64,000 bases of DNA from Gari tellinella. Lineage: Eukaryota > Mollusca > Bivalvia > Cardiida > Psammobiidae. Shown here piece by piece: positions 21,583-31,579 of this stretch; the stretch's first letter is position 1; every line of letters starts with the position of its first letter. The position numbers and the translations under genes were made by a program. Location: contig OV277864.1 in assembly GCA_922989275.2 (NCBI GenBank), positions 25,059,550 to 25,123,549 of the forward strand, read 5' to 3'. The notes under the pieces were generated by a model, which ran no database searches, was not told the DNA's origin, and saw nothing but the letters and a program-made list of their open reading frames with translations.

Positions 21583-21632
21583 TCAGAAAACACCGTTATC
21601 TATTGAATCAGTGCAGACATGCACATGGTGTA

Positions 21633-21864
21633 GCTTAGTAAACATTATTCTTTTCATTAGACAAATAAACACGATTGTATACAAAACCAGTTATTTCCAT
21701 TGCAAATACTTTCGAACCAGATCAGATTTTTGGTAACACGGCGTCTGATCAGGCTCCAAACCGTTTTCCATTCGAAATAAAATGTGTCGTCATTTCCACC
21801 ATTGTGTTGTAGAGCTCTATTGCATTTTGCGTTTAGTGTTAATAATAACATCTTCTCAACGGTA
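21633..21864 (+). mobile_element. Fam-A MITE, degraded
   Basis: ACATTATTCTTTTCATTAGA, a core alpha with several mismatches (GGTAACACGGCGTCTGATCA), and ATAACATCTTCTCAACGGTA at the right end. Confidence 0.65.
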
Positions 21865-21898
21865 CGACAAGAGGAAAACTAAAGAAGTCAGGTGTCTG

Positions 21899-22116
21899 CT
21901 AACCCTTTCACTGCCAAAACTTTCGTGAGATGTTTACCCCTTCATCGTTTCATTGTCGTCTGCTTCAATTTTGTTGTCTGCAATGTCGTTGTAAGGGATT
22001 TCAAAACGAGTGTCAAACAGTTTGGGTACTGATCAGACGCCGCGTGGCGCGGCGTCTGATCAGGACCCAAACTGTGTCATAACGCTTATTGGCGTCATTG
22101 GAAATGAAAAGGTTAA
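21899..22116 (+). mobile_element. Fam-B MITE
   Basis: CTAACCCTTTCACTGCC start, CGTCTGCTTCAATTTTGTTG, a core alpha hairpin (GCCGCGTGGCGCGGC) and GAAATGAAAAGGTTAA end. Confidence 0.85.
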
Positions 22117-22464
22117 AACCAACAACTGTAATCCTGTCAGACACATTTGTTATTTATGTAATAGGAATGGCATGAACAAACACTAACACACAATTTGGGG
22201 CACACTTATATGAGAATGCAAAACTATTTATAAGAGTCTAAGGTTTATTGGCAAATTATTTTTGGAAATGGTATGATTTTGGTGGGCATTCTGAATAGAT
22301 CAAATGAACTCGTCCTATCGCTGTTACTTGGTTTTTGTTTAATATGTTTGATATTTTCAAAGAATTAAACTTTAAGTTACTGTTGGAAAGACTATGTTTG
22401 CACAAGAAGCGCGTTTTTGAGCTCAAACGATTATTTTCCTTGCAAACAGACGGGAGACAAATCA

Positions 22465-22666
22465 GGTTAAATTTATTATTCACTGCAAACAGTTTGGAGC
22501 CAGATCATAATCCGGCGTATGCTCATATATACTACAAACTGTTTGAAACTCAGATAAAAAAATCGTTAAAAATGATCAAAAGTCTGTCATGTTCTCCATT
22601 TAGTGCACTTCATGTGCGTTTTGTTTCTTTTAAACGAGGAAGAATAACGTCTTCTCCACTGTTGCA
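22465..22666 (+). mobile_element. Fam-A MITE, degraded
   Basis: ATTCACTGCAAACAGTTTGG, AAACTGTTTGAAACTCAGAT and GGAAGAATAACGTCTTCTCC..ACTGT. The left TIR is lost. Confidence 0.6.
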
Positions 22667-22950
22667 GTTTCCGGTACATGTATTACGTACAACAAACTGT
22701 TTGGATGTCATTGCAATCCGAAAGAAACCAATATGACCCGTATTTATTGACCTTTGAAGTATCTGATCACATACTGTTAATGATGTCAAAGTATGACACA
22801 CACAGTAAATATTTATATGTGCAATTCTTCTTTAGCTATGAAATACCGACAACTGACTAGGACCCAGACTGATTTATAATAATTTTGAGATTTCTCCGAT
22901 TTAATCAATTTAATCTATCTTTCTTTGAAACAAAAGTGCTGACCACTGTT

Positions 22951-23202
22951 TTAACTCGTTATCCCCTGAAACTTTCAATGAACAATGCCAGTTTGCAATA
23001 AAGACTGATCCATTTTAAACTATCTAGGGTTGTTTTTACAATATTTTGCAATATGACATACAGTGAAGACCCAGATCAGAGGGCTCCTGCAGGAGCCCTC
23101 TGATCTGGGACTTCATTGTTTGCATAGTACACATGTACTCTTTACAGGTACACTTTTGGTAAAAAGACGCATATATGCGTCACTAGGGCTCAATGTGATG
23201 AT
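22951..23202 (-). mobile_element. Fam-C MITE, nearly intact
   Basis: TTAACTCGTTATCCCCTGAA start, a perfect core gamma (GGCTCCTGCAGGAGCC tip), GACGCATATATGCGTC and CTAGGGCTCAATGTG end. Confidence 0.85.
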
Positions 23203-23269
23203 ATTATGGCAGTGAAAATGTTCAAACGGATGATAAGGATTGGAGCGAAAAGGTTCACTTGATGGTGAA

Positions 23270-23375
23270 ATAACCCATTTTACCCAAAAGCCTGTTTCTA
23301 GTTTTCAAAAAAAAAGGTGACCACTTAAAGCAGGTTGAAAGTAGAGCAGAATGCGCCTAAATGGGATATTATATA
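23270..23375 (+). mobile_element. Fam-D left-half fragment
   Basis: AATAACCCATTTTACCCAAA and GACCACTTAAAGCAGGTTGA..GCAGAATGCGCC; it stops at the hairpin tip. Confidence 0.6.
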
Positions 23376-23429
23376 AATACAGAAACTTTCTGCGCCTGTG
23401 ACGTCATTCCATACCTGAGACAAGGCAGT

Positions 23430-23642
23430 GAAGGGGTTGATCCTGTCACCACTGTAGGCGACTTCAGTCGACTCTATTGCGGTGTTTGATCTAGATCAGA
23501 ACCATTTGACAATAATTTTGATATACCACCAGTCGGAATGCGTTTGAAACAATAGTATAGACCACATCATTAAAGACGACAGAATTATTACTATGACACG
23601 ATTAAAGCAGACGAGAAAAATAGGCTGTGAAAAGGTCATACA
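23430..23642. mobile_element. Fam-B relics
   Basis: GGCAGTGAAGGGGTTGATCC is a right end. GTGTTTGATCTAGATCAGAA and TTAAAGACGACAG..TTAAAGCAGACGAG are scattered internal pieces. Confidence 0.4.
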
Positions 23643-23737
23643 AAAATATCTAAATAATTTTTGACAAAGTTCTGAATGAATGCAATAATGCAACAACTGG
23701 CAATATTTGAAAACAATAACAATTCAATTAATTTGAT

Positions 23738-23949
23738 GAACCCGTACCCTGCCGAACACGACTTAACTGGTATTTGCAAATAGTTTGAATCTCGATCAGA
23801 CGCGGCATAACGCGGCGTCTGATCAGGATTCAAACTGTTTGACGCTAGTCTTTAAGCTTCTTCAATTTAGGATTACTTATATCGCCATTTAACTCCTTTT
23901 ACAGACCACAATTTCGAAGAAGACGATATTATGGCAGGACAAGGGTTAA
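23738..23949 (+). mobile_element. Fam-B MITE
   Basis: AACCCGTACCCTGCCGAA start, core alpha (GCGGCATAACGCGGC) and TTATGGCAGGACAAGGGTTA(A) end. Confidence 0.75.
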
Positions 23950-24414
23950 ACATGAGCATTGTTTAAACCCCACACGCTAACAGCAATTAAAATAATTAAT
24001 GTTTCTCTCAAAAATGATGAATGAATTGTGGTGATCAATTTTTAAATATCTCAGCGGAATTTCGGCACTGAGTTTCTCTAACAGAAGAGAATTTGATTCA
24101 ACTTTAGATTTCTTTTAAGTAAATCACAATTGTTCTGTTAACGACTAATTCTTATAATAGTAGCTTTAATATCCCCAAATACAAGTGACTGCTTCATGAA
24201 AGATAGCAGTAATGTTTCTTTCTTACTTTTTCATGCGCCTATTGAATAGTCAAGTTTGTACAATATTGATTATGCATTACCTTTGAGAATAGATTGGTTA
24301 TTTACTTATATTTTCATATAAACAATAATAAAATAATGAATGAACTCTCTATTTGGTTAAAAGTAGTATATTATTTCATCATTATTTTACAATAAACGAA
24401 TAGTCCCGCCTGAC
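23950..24414. other. No recognisable feature
   Basis: AT-rich DNA upstream of the CR1/L2 element. Confidence 0.4.
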
Positions 24415-24655
24415 TATTTATGCGCCGGGCGTGACTGGCTGCATTTTTCTTAGCTCTCACTTTGTTCATTGTTCAAAGTGGAATTCCTTTATAGATACTT
24501 CTGAAACTTTACAGTGTTGTAAATTAATATATTTTTAAAAGAATGGTGTGATTAAAAAGTGTTTTTATAGTGAGAGTAAAAAGATATTGTGGATTTAATA
24601 AATCATATTTGTGGAATATCTAGTACTACTGGACTTATTGGATATTTAATTCAAC

Positions 24656-27600
24656 ATGTGTTTGGCCCAAGGCAGAACTGACGGTGAACAAGTGTTACCA
24701 AAAGGGATTATCACATACAGCAGGTTGTATCTTTCTGAGCTCAGGCAATTATCACCTGATTGTAAACCAGATCCCCTTTTATTATCTAGATTGAGAGAGT
24801 TAGGTCTTTGTGACTTCGGGCAGTTTGGTTTAGCAAAGTATAGGGGTACAAAAGGGGGTAAATCCAAACTGAAACGCATTTGGGATACAAATGATGGCAT
24901 TCATCATGAAATTGTAAGAGAATTACAACAGTCAATAGAAGTTGTTTCCAGTACTTTTCAAACAAATAGCAAACTTGAAATCTTGGTTGAACCTCCTAAA
25001 TCCAAAACACAAAATCTCATTCGTGTAAAGTATGAACAGCCCATGTCCACCAAACCTCAAAAGCAAATTAACGTCTGCAGTTTAAACCCAAGGTCAGTAA
25101 AAAATAAAGCTTTGGCTATACATGACTATATAATCTCAAATGATATTGATGTAATGGCCGTCACTGAAACTTGGCTTGGTAGTGCTGCAGATAAACCGTG
25201 CTTAGGTGAACTGGTTCCTGAAAGCTATAAGATCAAACATGTCCCTCGCTGTAGTGGAGGCCGTGGTGGTGGGGTGGGGCTCATATATAAGGCATCAATT
25301 GATATCAAAATCCTTTCCTCTACCAAAGATAATGATTTTTCAACTTTTGAGCACATTGACTGTACTTTAAGCATCAAAGATTTCACAGTGCGTCTAGCAG
25401 TCATCTACAGACCCCCTCCATCCACTGCAAACGGTCTAAAAATCTCAGACTTTCTTGACAAGGAATGGCCACTTTTCTTATCAAAATTTTCAACCATTGA
25501 TAAACAAATCATCATTGTAGGGGATTTAAACCTTCATCTTGATATCTCAAACGATAGGAACACTGTCAATTTCGTCAGTACAATGGATTCATTTGGTTTT
25601 CAACAGCATGTCAAAGAAGCCACTCATGTAGGGGGACACACTCTTGACGTTGTTATCACAAGAGATAACGAAGACTGTGTGTCAAATATCGAAGTCACAG
25701 ACCCTGGACTATCTGACAGTAGTGGCAAAATCTCAAGAGACCATTTCTCTGTGTCTTTCAGAGCAAAGGCAGAAAAGCCTCCGCCCATCAGAAAAACTGT
25801 TTCATTTCGAAGGCTAAGGGACATTAATGTCGATTTATTTAAAACAGATATCCTTAACTCAGATTCAATGAAAGAAATTCTGAAAATGACAGATATTGAC
25901 GAAATTGTCAGTGTATACACACATGAACTTAAAGCTCTGACCAATAAGCATGCACCATTGTGCACTAAGACCATAACTCTCAGGCCATCATGTCCATGGT
26001 ACACCCAGGAACTTCACGATGCTAAACACTTAAAGCGTAAGCTGGAACGAAAGTGGAAATTATCCAAACTCGCAATTGATCATCAACTGTATCGAGACCA
26101 GTGTGCTAAAGTAAACAAATTGTTAGCAAAGTCAAAGGTTAATTTTTACACAGAAAAAGTAGAATCCTGTCAACGGGACTCGAAGAGTCTTTTTAAAGTC
26201 ACTAAGCATCTCCTAGGTGCAAACAGTGAAATTGCACTGCCGAAAAATGTGTCCTCAAAACAACTTGCGCATGTTTTCAGCGACTTTTTCATTGAAAAAG
26301 TGGACAAAATACGAACAGGCATTGCCTCTGAATCAACGGCATGCACCCCAGTCATCACAGAAACGTTGCATTCAATGAGCTCTTTAGAAAGTTTTAACAC
26401 TGCTACAGCAGCAGAAATCGGGGAGATTGTCAAGGCATCCCCATGTAAGTCATGTGAACTCGACCCAATACCTACATGGCTCTTAAAGTTATGCCTTAGC
26501 GAGCTCCTACCGTCAGTAACAAAAATTGTAAACTCTTCGCTGGAATCTGCGTATGTTCCAAAAGAATTCAAAAAGTCGCATGTAAGACCTCTTTTGAAGA
26601 AGCCTGATCTCGATACAAATGATCTTAAGAACTACAGGCCTGTATCAAATTTGCCATTTCTCTCCAAAGTATTAGAAAAAGTTGTAGACAGACGCATTGA
26701 GTCCCATTTGGCCACAAACAATCTGCATGAACAGCATCAGTCAGCATATCGTAAGCATCACTCTACAGAAACTGCTCTTGTTAAAGTTCAAAATGACATC
26801 TTGCAATATCTTGATAAGAATGAAATCACAATTCTGGTGATGCTTGACCTATCAGCTGCATTCGACACAATTGATCATGAAACATTACTCAATCGCCTTG
26901 AAAAAGACTTCAAAATCATTGGAAACCCACTAAAGTGGATGACGTCATACCTGAATGACCGTTACCAAACAGTCGCAGTAGATGGAGAATTATCTGCCCC
27001 AGTTCAAATGAAATATAGTGTGCCACAGGGTTCAGTCTTGGGACCCAAAAACTACATCTTGTACACAAAACCTGTCGGCTCAATTTGCAGAAATCATGAT
27101 CTGGATCATCATTTCTATGCAGATGATTCACAGTTATACTTGTCATTTAAGCCTAAAGACACATCTAGTCACCAAGAAGCCCTTTCAAAAGTCGAAGGAT
27201 GTCTAAAAGACATAGTCTCATGGATGCACCAGAATATGTTGAAGCTGAACACTGACAAAACTGAGGTCATACTGTTTCACTCAAAAAAGGTTAACGTTCC
27301 CGGAGATTTTCATGTTCAAGTGGGAAACTCTAAAATCAAACCGTCATTATGGGTGAACAACCTTGGTGCTAGATTTGATTCCCAAATGGATATGACACAG
27401 CACATCAACGCTGTGTGCAGGTCTAGCTACGCACAGCTGCGGCAAATAGGTCATATTAGACAGTACCTTTCTCCAGAAGCAACAAAGACTTTGGTCAATT
27501 CTCTGGTCACATCAAAAATTGACTACTGCAACTCACTGCTATATGGGATTCCCCAAAACTCACTACGAAAACTACAGCGTGTGCAAAATACAGCAGCCCG

Positions 27601-27967
27601 CATCATTACCAGGACTCCTCGGTACAATCACATCACTCGAGTCTTGAAGGAGCTTCACTGGCTTCCAGTTCAACACAGAGTTGAATTCAAAATTCTGACA
27701 CTCACATACAAAGCCATGTGCAATGATTCTCCAAGGTACATTGTTAGTATGCTGGACGTGTATAGACCTCGAAGAGAGTTGCGGTCTGCGAGTAAATCAG
27801 TATCGCTGGTTGTGCCGAGAAGTCGTTTGGTGAAGTTTGGAGAGAGAAGTTTCATGCATGCAGCCCCAAAGCTCTGGAACACTCTACCATCAGACATCAG
27901 AGATGCTAGCTCAATTGCAGCCTTCAAAAAACGTTTGAAAACTCACTTCTTTAATATCTGTTATTAG
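24656..27967 (+). CDS. CR1/L2-type LINE polyprotein: endonuclease-reverse transcriptase
   Basis: This 1103-residue frame is intact from its ATG to the TAG. Residues 1-135 form an N-terminal region (YSRLYLSELR, KYRGTKGGK) of the kind that precedes the endonuclease in CR1/L2-group elements. The endonuclease covers about 137-370: SLNPRS, TETWLG (170-175), YRPPP (251-255), GDLNLH (289-294), HTLD (328-331) and SRDHF (360-364). The RT covers about 600-900: DLSAAFDTIDH with catalytic Asp731, SVPQGSVLGP, and YADD at 821-824 with Asp823/824. A C-terminal region follows, with KIDYCNSLLYGIP and HWLPVQHRVEFK. Where relatives usually read VLFTLYT after QGSVLGP, this copy has KNYILYT, which could be a copy-specific change. 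No separate ORF1 is visible upstream. The protein would nick target DNA and copy its own transcript. Confidence 0.95.
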   Translation: MCLAQGRTDGEQVLPKGIITYSRLYLSELRQLSPDCKPDPLLLSRLRELGLCDFGQFGLAKYRGTKGGKSKLKRIWDTNDGIHHEIVRELQQSIEVVSSTFQTNSKLEILVEPPKSKTQNLIRVKYEQPMSTKPQKQINVCSLNPRSVKNKALAIHDYIISNDIDVMAVTETWLGSAADKPCLGELVPESYKIKHVPRCSGGRGGGVGLIYKASIDIKILSSTKDNDFSTFEHIDCTLSIKDFTVRLAVIYRPPPSTANGLKISDFLDKEWPLFLSKFSTIDKQIIIVGDLNLHLDISNDRNTVNFVSTMDSFGFQQHVKEATHVGGHTLDVVITRDNEDCVSNIEVTDPGLSDSSGKISRDHFSVSFRAKAEKPPPIRKTVSFRRLRDINVDLFKTDILNSDSMKEILKMTDIDEIVSVYTHELKALTNKHAPLCTKTITLRPSCPWYTQELHDAKHLKRKLERKWKLSKLAIDHQLYRDQCAKVNKLLAKSKVNFYTEKVESCQRDSKSLFKVTKHLLGANSEIALPKNVSSKQLAHVFSDFFIEKVDKIRTGIASESTACTPVITETLHSMSSLESFNTATAAEIGEIVKASPCKSCELDPIPTWLLKLCLSELLPSVTKIVNSSLESAYVPKEFKKSHVRPLLKKPDLDTNDLKNYRPVSNLPFLSKVLEKVVDRRIESHLATNNLHEQHQSAYRKHHSTETALVKVQNDILQYLDKNEITILVMLDLSAAFDTIDHETLLNRLEKDFKIIGNPLKWMTSYLNDRYQTVAVDGELSAPVQMKYSVPQGSVLGPKNYILYTKPVGSICRNHDLDHHFYADDSQLYLSFKPKDTSSHQEALSKVEGCLKDIVSWMHQNMLKLNTDKTEVILFHSKKVNVPGDFHVQVGNSKIKPSLWVNNLGARFDSQMDMTQHINAVCRSSYAQLRQIGHIRQYLSPEATKTLVNSLVTSKIDYCNSLLYGIPQNSLRKLQRVQNTAARIITRTPRYNHITRVLKELHWLPVQHRVEFKILTLTYKAMCNDSPRYIVSMLDVYRPRRELRSASKSVSLVVPRSRLVKFGERSFMHAAPKLWNTLPSDIRDASSIAAFKKRLKTHFFNICY

Positions 27968-28204
27968 ACGAAAGTAGGTAATCAATGACTGCTACCTCTG
28001 GGCTGTGTTCTTGCTGTGGATGCTGTGGGTATAATGGCAGTTCTGGAGTTGTACCATTGACCTTGTGCCTGTCTGGTAGATCTTGCTGGTAGGGATTGCC
28101 CAATTGCTTTGAAACCATTTGGCTAGGGGTCTATGGTGTAATTCTTGGACAGCTTTATGTTTATGAACTAAGGGTGTACCACGGCCATGGATTGTACAAT
28201 ACTT

Positions 28205-28685
28205 AACCAAACAACACGGAGAGTATTGTTTTAAACATTCGTTTTACGACTTGTGAACTGCTCTCCGGCTCTACACTGAAACAAACAAACAAATTCAACC
28301 AAACAACACGGAGAGTATTGTTTTAAACATTCGTTTTACGACTTGTGAACTGCTCTCCGGCTCTACACTGAAACAAACAAACAAATTCAACCAAACAACA
28401 CGGAGAGTATTGTTTTAAACATTCGTTTTACGACTTGTGAACTACTCTCCGGCTCTACACTGAAACAAACAAACAAACAAACAAATTCAACCAAACAACA
28501 TGGAGAGTATTGTTTTAAACATTCGTTTTACGACTTGTGAACTACTCTCCGGCTCTACACTGAAACAAACAAACAAACAAACAAATTCAACCAAACAACA
28601 CGGAGAGTATTGTTTTAAACATTCGTTTTACGACTTGTGAACTACTCTCCGGCTCTACACTGAAACAAACAAACAAACAAACAAA
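28205..28685 (+). repeat. Five tandem hairpin repeats in the LINE 3' UTR
   Basis: There are five nearly identical units. Successive GGAGAG landmarks fall at 28218, 28310, 28402, 28502 and 28602, so the spacing is 92, 92, 100 and 100 bp. The 8-bp growth comes from extra ACAA units in the linker. Each unit contains CGGAGAGTA and, about 40 bp later, TACTCTCCG, a perfect 9-bp stem in units 3-5. Units 1-2 read TGCTCTCCG, so the stem has one mismatch. Confidence 0.95.
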
Positions 28686-28900
28686 ACACCACTCTGTTTT
28701 TAATCATGCCATTGATCTTTTAATTATTTGACTCATTTTAAAAATGATCTTACAAACTTACTATAACAATTTTATAATCTTGGTAATAATATTGGAAGAA
28801 ATTCCATGTTTCCATGCATCTCAATATTGTATCATTTTTATTGTGATTGTAGTTATTTGTCTTTCTCGCTTTGTAGGTACATTTATATAATTTCATGTGA

Positions 28901-28973
28901 AGCGCTTTTGAACGCACAACTCCTGTGTGAAAAGAGCGCTATATAAATCGGGTATAATAATAATAATAATAAA
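28901..28973 (+). other. LINE 3'-terminal hairpin and ATA tail
   Basis: AGCGCTTTT pairs with AAAAGAGCGCT across a loop, followed by ATATAAAT and (ATA)n. In L2/CR1 elements the 3' terminal structure is what the reverse transcriptase recognises to prime copying; its presence marks the true 3' end of the 24.4-kb element. Confidence 0.85.
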
Positions 28974-29240
28974 GTCTCTCTGGGGCTCCATGTAGGGATT
29001 GAAGCCGATAAATGGAATTTACATTTTCCTTCGCAGAAGGGAAGTTGAAGGTTGATATAGATTGTTTAGGCTTTAGGCACCCACAGGAAACACACCGACC
29101 CTTTCCCAACCAGTTAGTTTTCCCCCCTCTTTTATTAGCCATAGATCCTGGAATTGCTTGCAAACCGAGGCTGGCCATCTTTCAAGAATGACCAGTCCAA
29201 ACGGGAGATAAGCCAGGTTTTACTCTGCGTGTCTCCTGCA
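28974..29240. other. Unclassified moderately GC-rich block
   Basis: Follows the LINE tail directly. A minus-strand frame runs through it (GGKTNWLGKGRCVSCGC and onwards) with no recognised domain. It may be flanking DNA of an older repeat. Confidence 0.3.
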
Positions 29241-29241
29241 G

Positions 29242-29263
29242 AAACATGGAGCCATCTTAGAAG
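29242..29263 (+). other. Candidate 22-nt micro-exon with strong splice sites
   Basis: A pyrimidine-rich acceptor (TCTGCGTGTCTCCTGCAG, AG at 29240-29241) precedes a 22-nt segment ending GAAG that is followed directly by a consensus donor, GTAAGT (29264-29269). In the frame starting at the first base the segment reads KHGAILE plus one base. The location is unique DNA between the CR1/L2 element and MITE territory. Both signals are strong, but no partner exons were found. Confidence 0.25.
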
Positions 29264-29869
29264 GTAAGTCTCGATTAATCAGTCCATTATTGTCACACTT
29301 GTCTTCAACATTTTAACAATTTAGTGTTTTTTATTGGCATTTCTCAAACTTAAAATATTGCAGAATTGCGTAATTACATGCCTTGACTAGAGGACTCCAA
29401 TAGGGGTATTCTGATGCAGAATTAAAAGCTTGTAACATGATATGTGTACTTGGAGAAAGTGCAAAAGTACATACATGTATATAAATACTCTTCACTAGAT
29501 TTCAATAAGTTAAACAAGGTTGTAAGTAAAGCAGAAAGATCCTACAGGAGCCTTTTTCTCTACATTCATGCTATTTTAGAAGTCATCTTGCTTAGGTCCA
29601 TTAACTGGTAACCATGGAAGAACAGGTTAAAGCAAGATTGGCTGTATAAGTCTTGTCTAGACGGCATATTAAACTGAACGAGTACCAGAGTACTGAAAAT
29701 GATGTCGGGCCAATATGGATGGTACTCATTTGATGTCTCTTGGCGTTCTTCGAAGAGCCGCTTGTCTCGTACATTAATAAGTTTTAATCAATATTTGTCT
29801 CGCGAACATGATAAATACTTAATGGTCCACCGGCTACTTAACCCGTCTCATCTAGTAATATCAAATAGT

Positions 29870-30000
29870 TTAGAATTGTCGCCTGTTTTTAAAAAAGGCA
29901 TGCGAAGAAACCCAAGTAATGTAAAAAGTTTGGATACAGATCAGGCGCCTAGTTCCTCGGCGTCTATTCTGGATCCGAACTGTTTACAAATATTAACAAA
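29870..30000 (+). mobile_element. Core alpha relic
   Basis: AGTTTGGATACAGATCAGGC..CGGCGTCTATTCTGGATCCG is a decayed alpha hairpin without recognisable TIRs. Confidence 0.5.
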
Positions 30001-30324
30001 GCCTCAATTGACAGAAGGGACACCTATGTTCAGCTACACTGATAAGTGTGTACAATATTGTTCCTCACCATGCGTCGATAAACTGATTTTCTGCTGGGCC
30101 TGTAAGAGATTTATTAAATTAAACACAAAGCAAAACTAAAATTTAAATTTTAACATGTGATAAAACCGCAATACTATAAAGTGTAGAAAACCCGCAATGC
30201 AATAAAATGTAGAAAAATCGCAAGCCAGTAACATGAAAAACCCCACAATGCAACAAATTGTAGAAAATGATACCTCTCAAATAAATAAATAAAACAATAA
30301 ATAAATGAACTTTTGCTTTTGTCT

Positions 30325-30412
30325 AAATAGCAATCACTTTGGTGCCTGATCACAAACGCCGCGTTTATGATCTGGCGTATGATCTAGAACCCCCAAACTG
30401 TTTCAATTGCAT
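30325..30412 (+). mobile_element. Core alpha relic
   Basis: CACTTTGGTGCCTGATCACA..CGTATGATCTAGAACC..AAACTGTTTC; the arms mismatch heavily. Confidence 0.4.
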
Positions 30413-30647
30413 AGGGCTTTTAGTATAAACTATAAAAGTATTTATTAGGAAAGAACAATGATTTCCACCAAGTTCACCTAATACAAACACTTTGGACCAC
30501 GATGAGACATCTAGCAACCCTGTGCCTCATTTAGACCCAAATTGTTCGACTCTAGCGATTGTCGGTAAAATAAATGCTATATAAAGATTCTCTAAGATTT
30601 GCCATAGACGACATGCAGACGCAAACATTCTATAGTTCTTACGATTG

Positions 30648-30857
30648 TTAACCCATTTCACACTGAAGAATCGTTTGCTTCAACATGTCGTCTTCATTAT
30701 AACGCAAAGACATTTCATTTTTAAACGAAAATAAAGCTTATTACGGTGAATGTTTAACATTTTGGATGCTGTCAGACACTAACATACTCGGCGTCTATTT
30801 CTCGCCCGAACTGTAAGCCACTGTTTGCTGTGCCGAGCCCAGCAGGCTAAGGGTTAG
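30648..30857. mobile_element. Fam-B MITE, degraded
   Basis: TTAACCCATTTCACACTGAA start, TTCAACATGTCGTCTTCATT and CTAAGGGTTAGATG end. Confidence 0.45.
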
Positions 30858-30947
30858 ATGATGGTGGTACCCCAGACATAAATGACAAGATTATTTGTAA
30901 CACAGTAATGGCGGTACAGCAGTTCTAGTGTTATCGGCTGTCATTTA

Positions 30948-31241
30948 CCCCTTTACTGCCACGACGCCATCTGCTTTAAACAATTGTCGTCTGCTTTTAT
31001 TTTTCCTCAAAATTTCAGTTGTACTTCAATTGGCAAAAGGAAATCCGAATATCGCAAGGAGTGGCAAACAGTTTAGATACTGATCAGATATTCCGACTAT
31101 TTTATTATAACATAGACATAGACATAGTTTATTCGTAATTTATACATTAAGTATCTCGTTACGTACTCCATCATGTATAAATCATTGTCTACTCATATCA
31201 AAATTGCCACTGTGCTAGGTGCAAGGCAGTGAAAGTGTTAA
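30948..31241 (-). mobile_element. Fam-B MITE carrying an insertion
   Basis: TTTACCCCTTTACTGCCACG and CGTCTGCTTTTATTTTTCCT on the left; AAGGCAGTGAAAGTGTTAA on the right. The hairpin is interrupted after AGATACTGATCAGATATTCC. Confidence 0.7.
31100..31199 (-). mobile_element. Short LINE-like 3' end inside the Fam-B copy
   Basis: On the minus strand AATAAA (31128-31133) is followed by three CTATGT hexamers, like a tailed retroposon 3' end. Only about 100 bp are present. Confidence 0.35.
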
Positions 31242-31579
31242 ACGTTTTACCGTCAAGTCGACATCAATCACTCTACATTTAGGTTTGGATCCAAATTGGT
31301 CGCATTTACTCGATGTCTGATCAGAATTAAAACTGTTTGTCAATCGTATGAATGTTTCTTCAGTATTACGGCATTGATAAGAGGTTGTTGTTGTTGTTGC
31401 TACTTCTGCAGCTTATATGATTTTGTTTCCCACCAGATACCAATAGATACCGATATATACCAATAGATACACACGTGTCACCCATTCCATTGCGGCGACA
31501 GTCAGCATAGGGATGGAGGTTAATATTTCCTATTTCTTAAATTACCAATATACAATGTGCTTTCATTGTCATAACGCTC

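Larger units (their letters stand above)
17734..21584 (-). mobile_element. 5'-truncated non-LTR retrotransposon (L1/Tx1-like?)
   Basis: The element comprises the ORF1 scrap, ORF2 and about 240 bp of 3' region. On the minus strand an AATAAA signal (17789-17794) is followed by a GTT-rich tail (about 17763-17785). The octamer AGAAAACA occurs at 17726-17733 and again at 21585-21592, just outside the point where ORF1 similarity stops, so it may be the target-site duplication. If so, the 3' end extends about 30 bp past the GTT tail. The octamer is A-rich and could match by chance, so the tail itself may be the real 3' end. Confidence 0.8.
24415..28973 (+). mobile_element. Near full-length CR1/L2-like non-LTR retrotransposon
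   Basis: The element has a 5' UTR of roughly 240 bp, one intact ORF, and a 1-kb 3' UTR containing a tandem array. It ends in a 28901-28940 hairpin followed by ATATAAAT and a short ATA microsatellite, which is the terminal layout of L2-group elements. The 5' boundary is a guess: it is placed where a distinct GC-richer block begins after AT-rich unique DNA. I found no convincing target-site duplication, which is common in this group. Intact coding capacity suggests a young copy. Confidence 0.8.

Noticed and set aside
22335..22736. 133-codon open frame on plus
   Set aside because: It crosses a decayed Fam-A copy, whose AT-poor hairpin and ends are open by chance.
17974..27967. Both LINE frames give 1103 residues, suggesting related elements
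   Set aside because: The equality depends on counting one from an internal TTG. Its true open frame is about 1140 codons, and the two proteins differ in motifs throughout.
29699..30139. 146-codon open frame on plus
   Set aside because: It runs through a core alpha relic and shows no domain or codon pattern; a chance frame.
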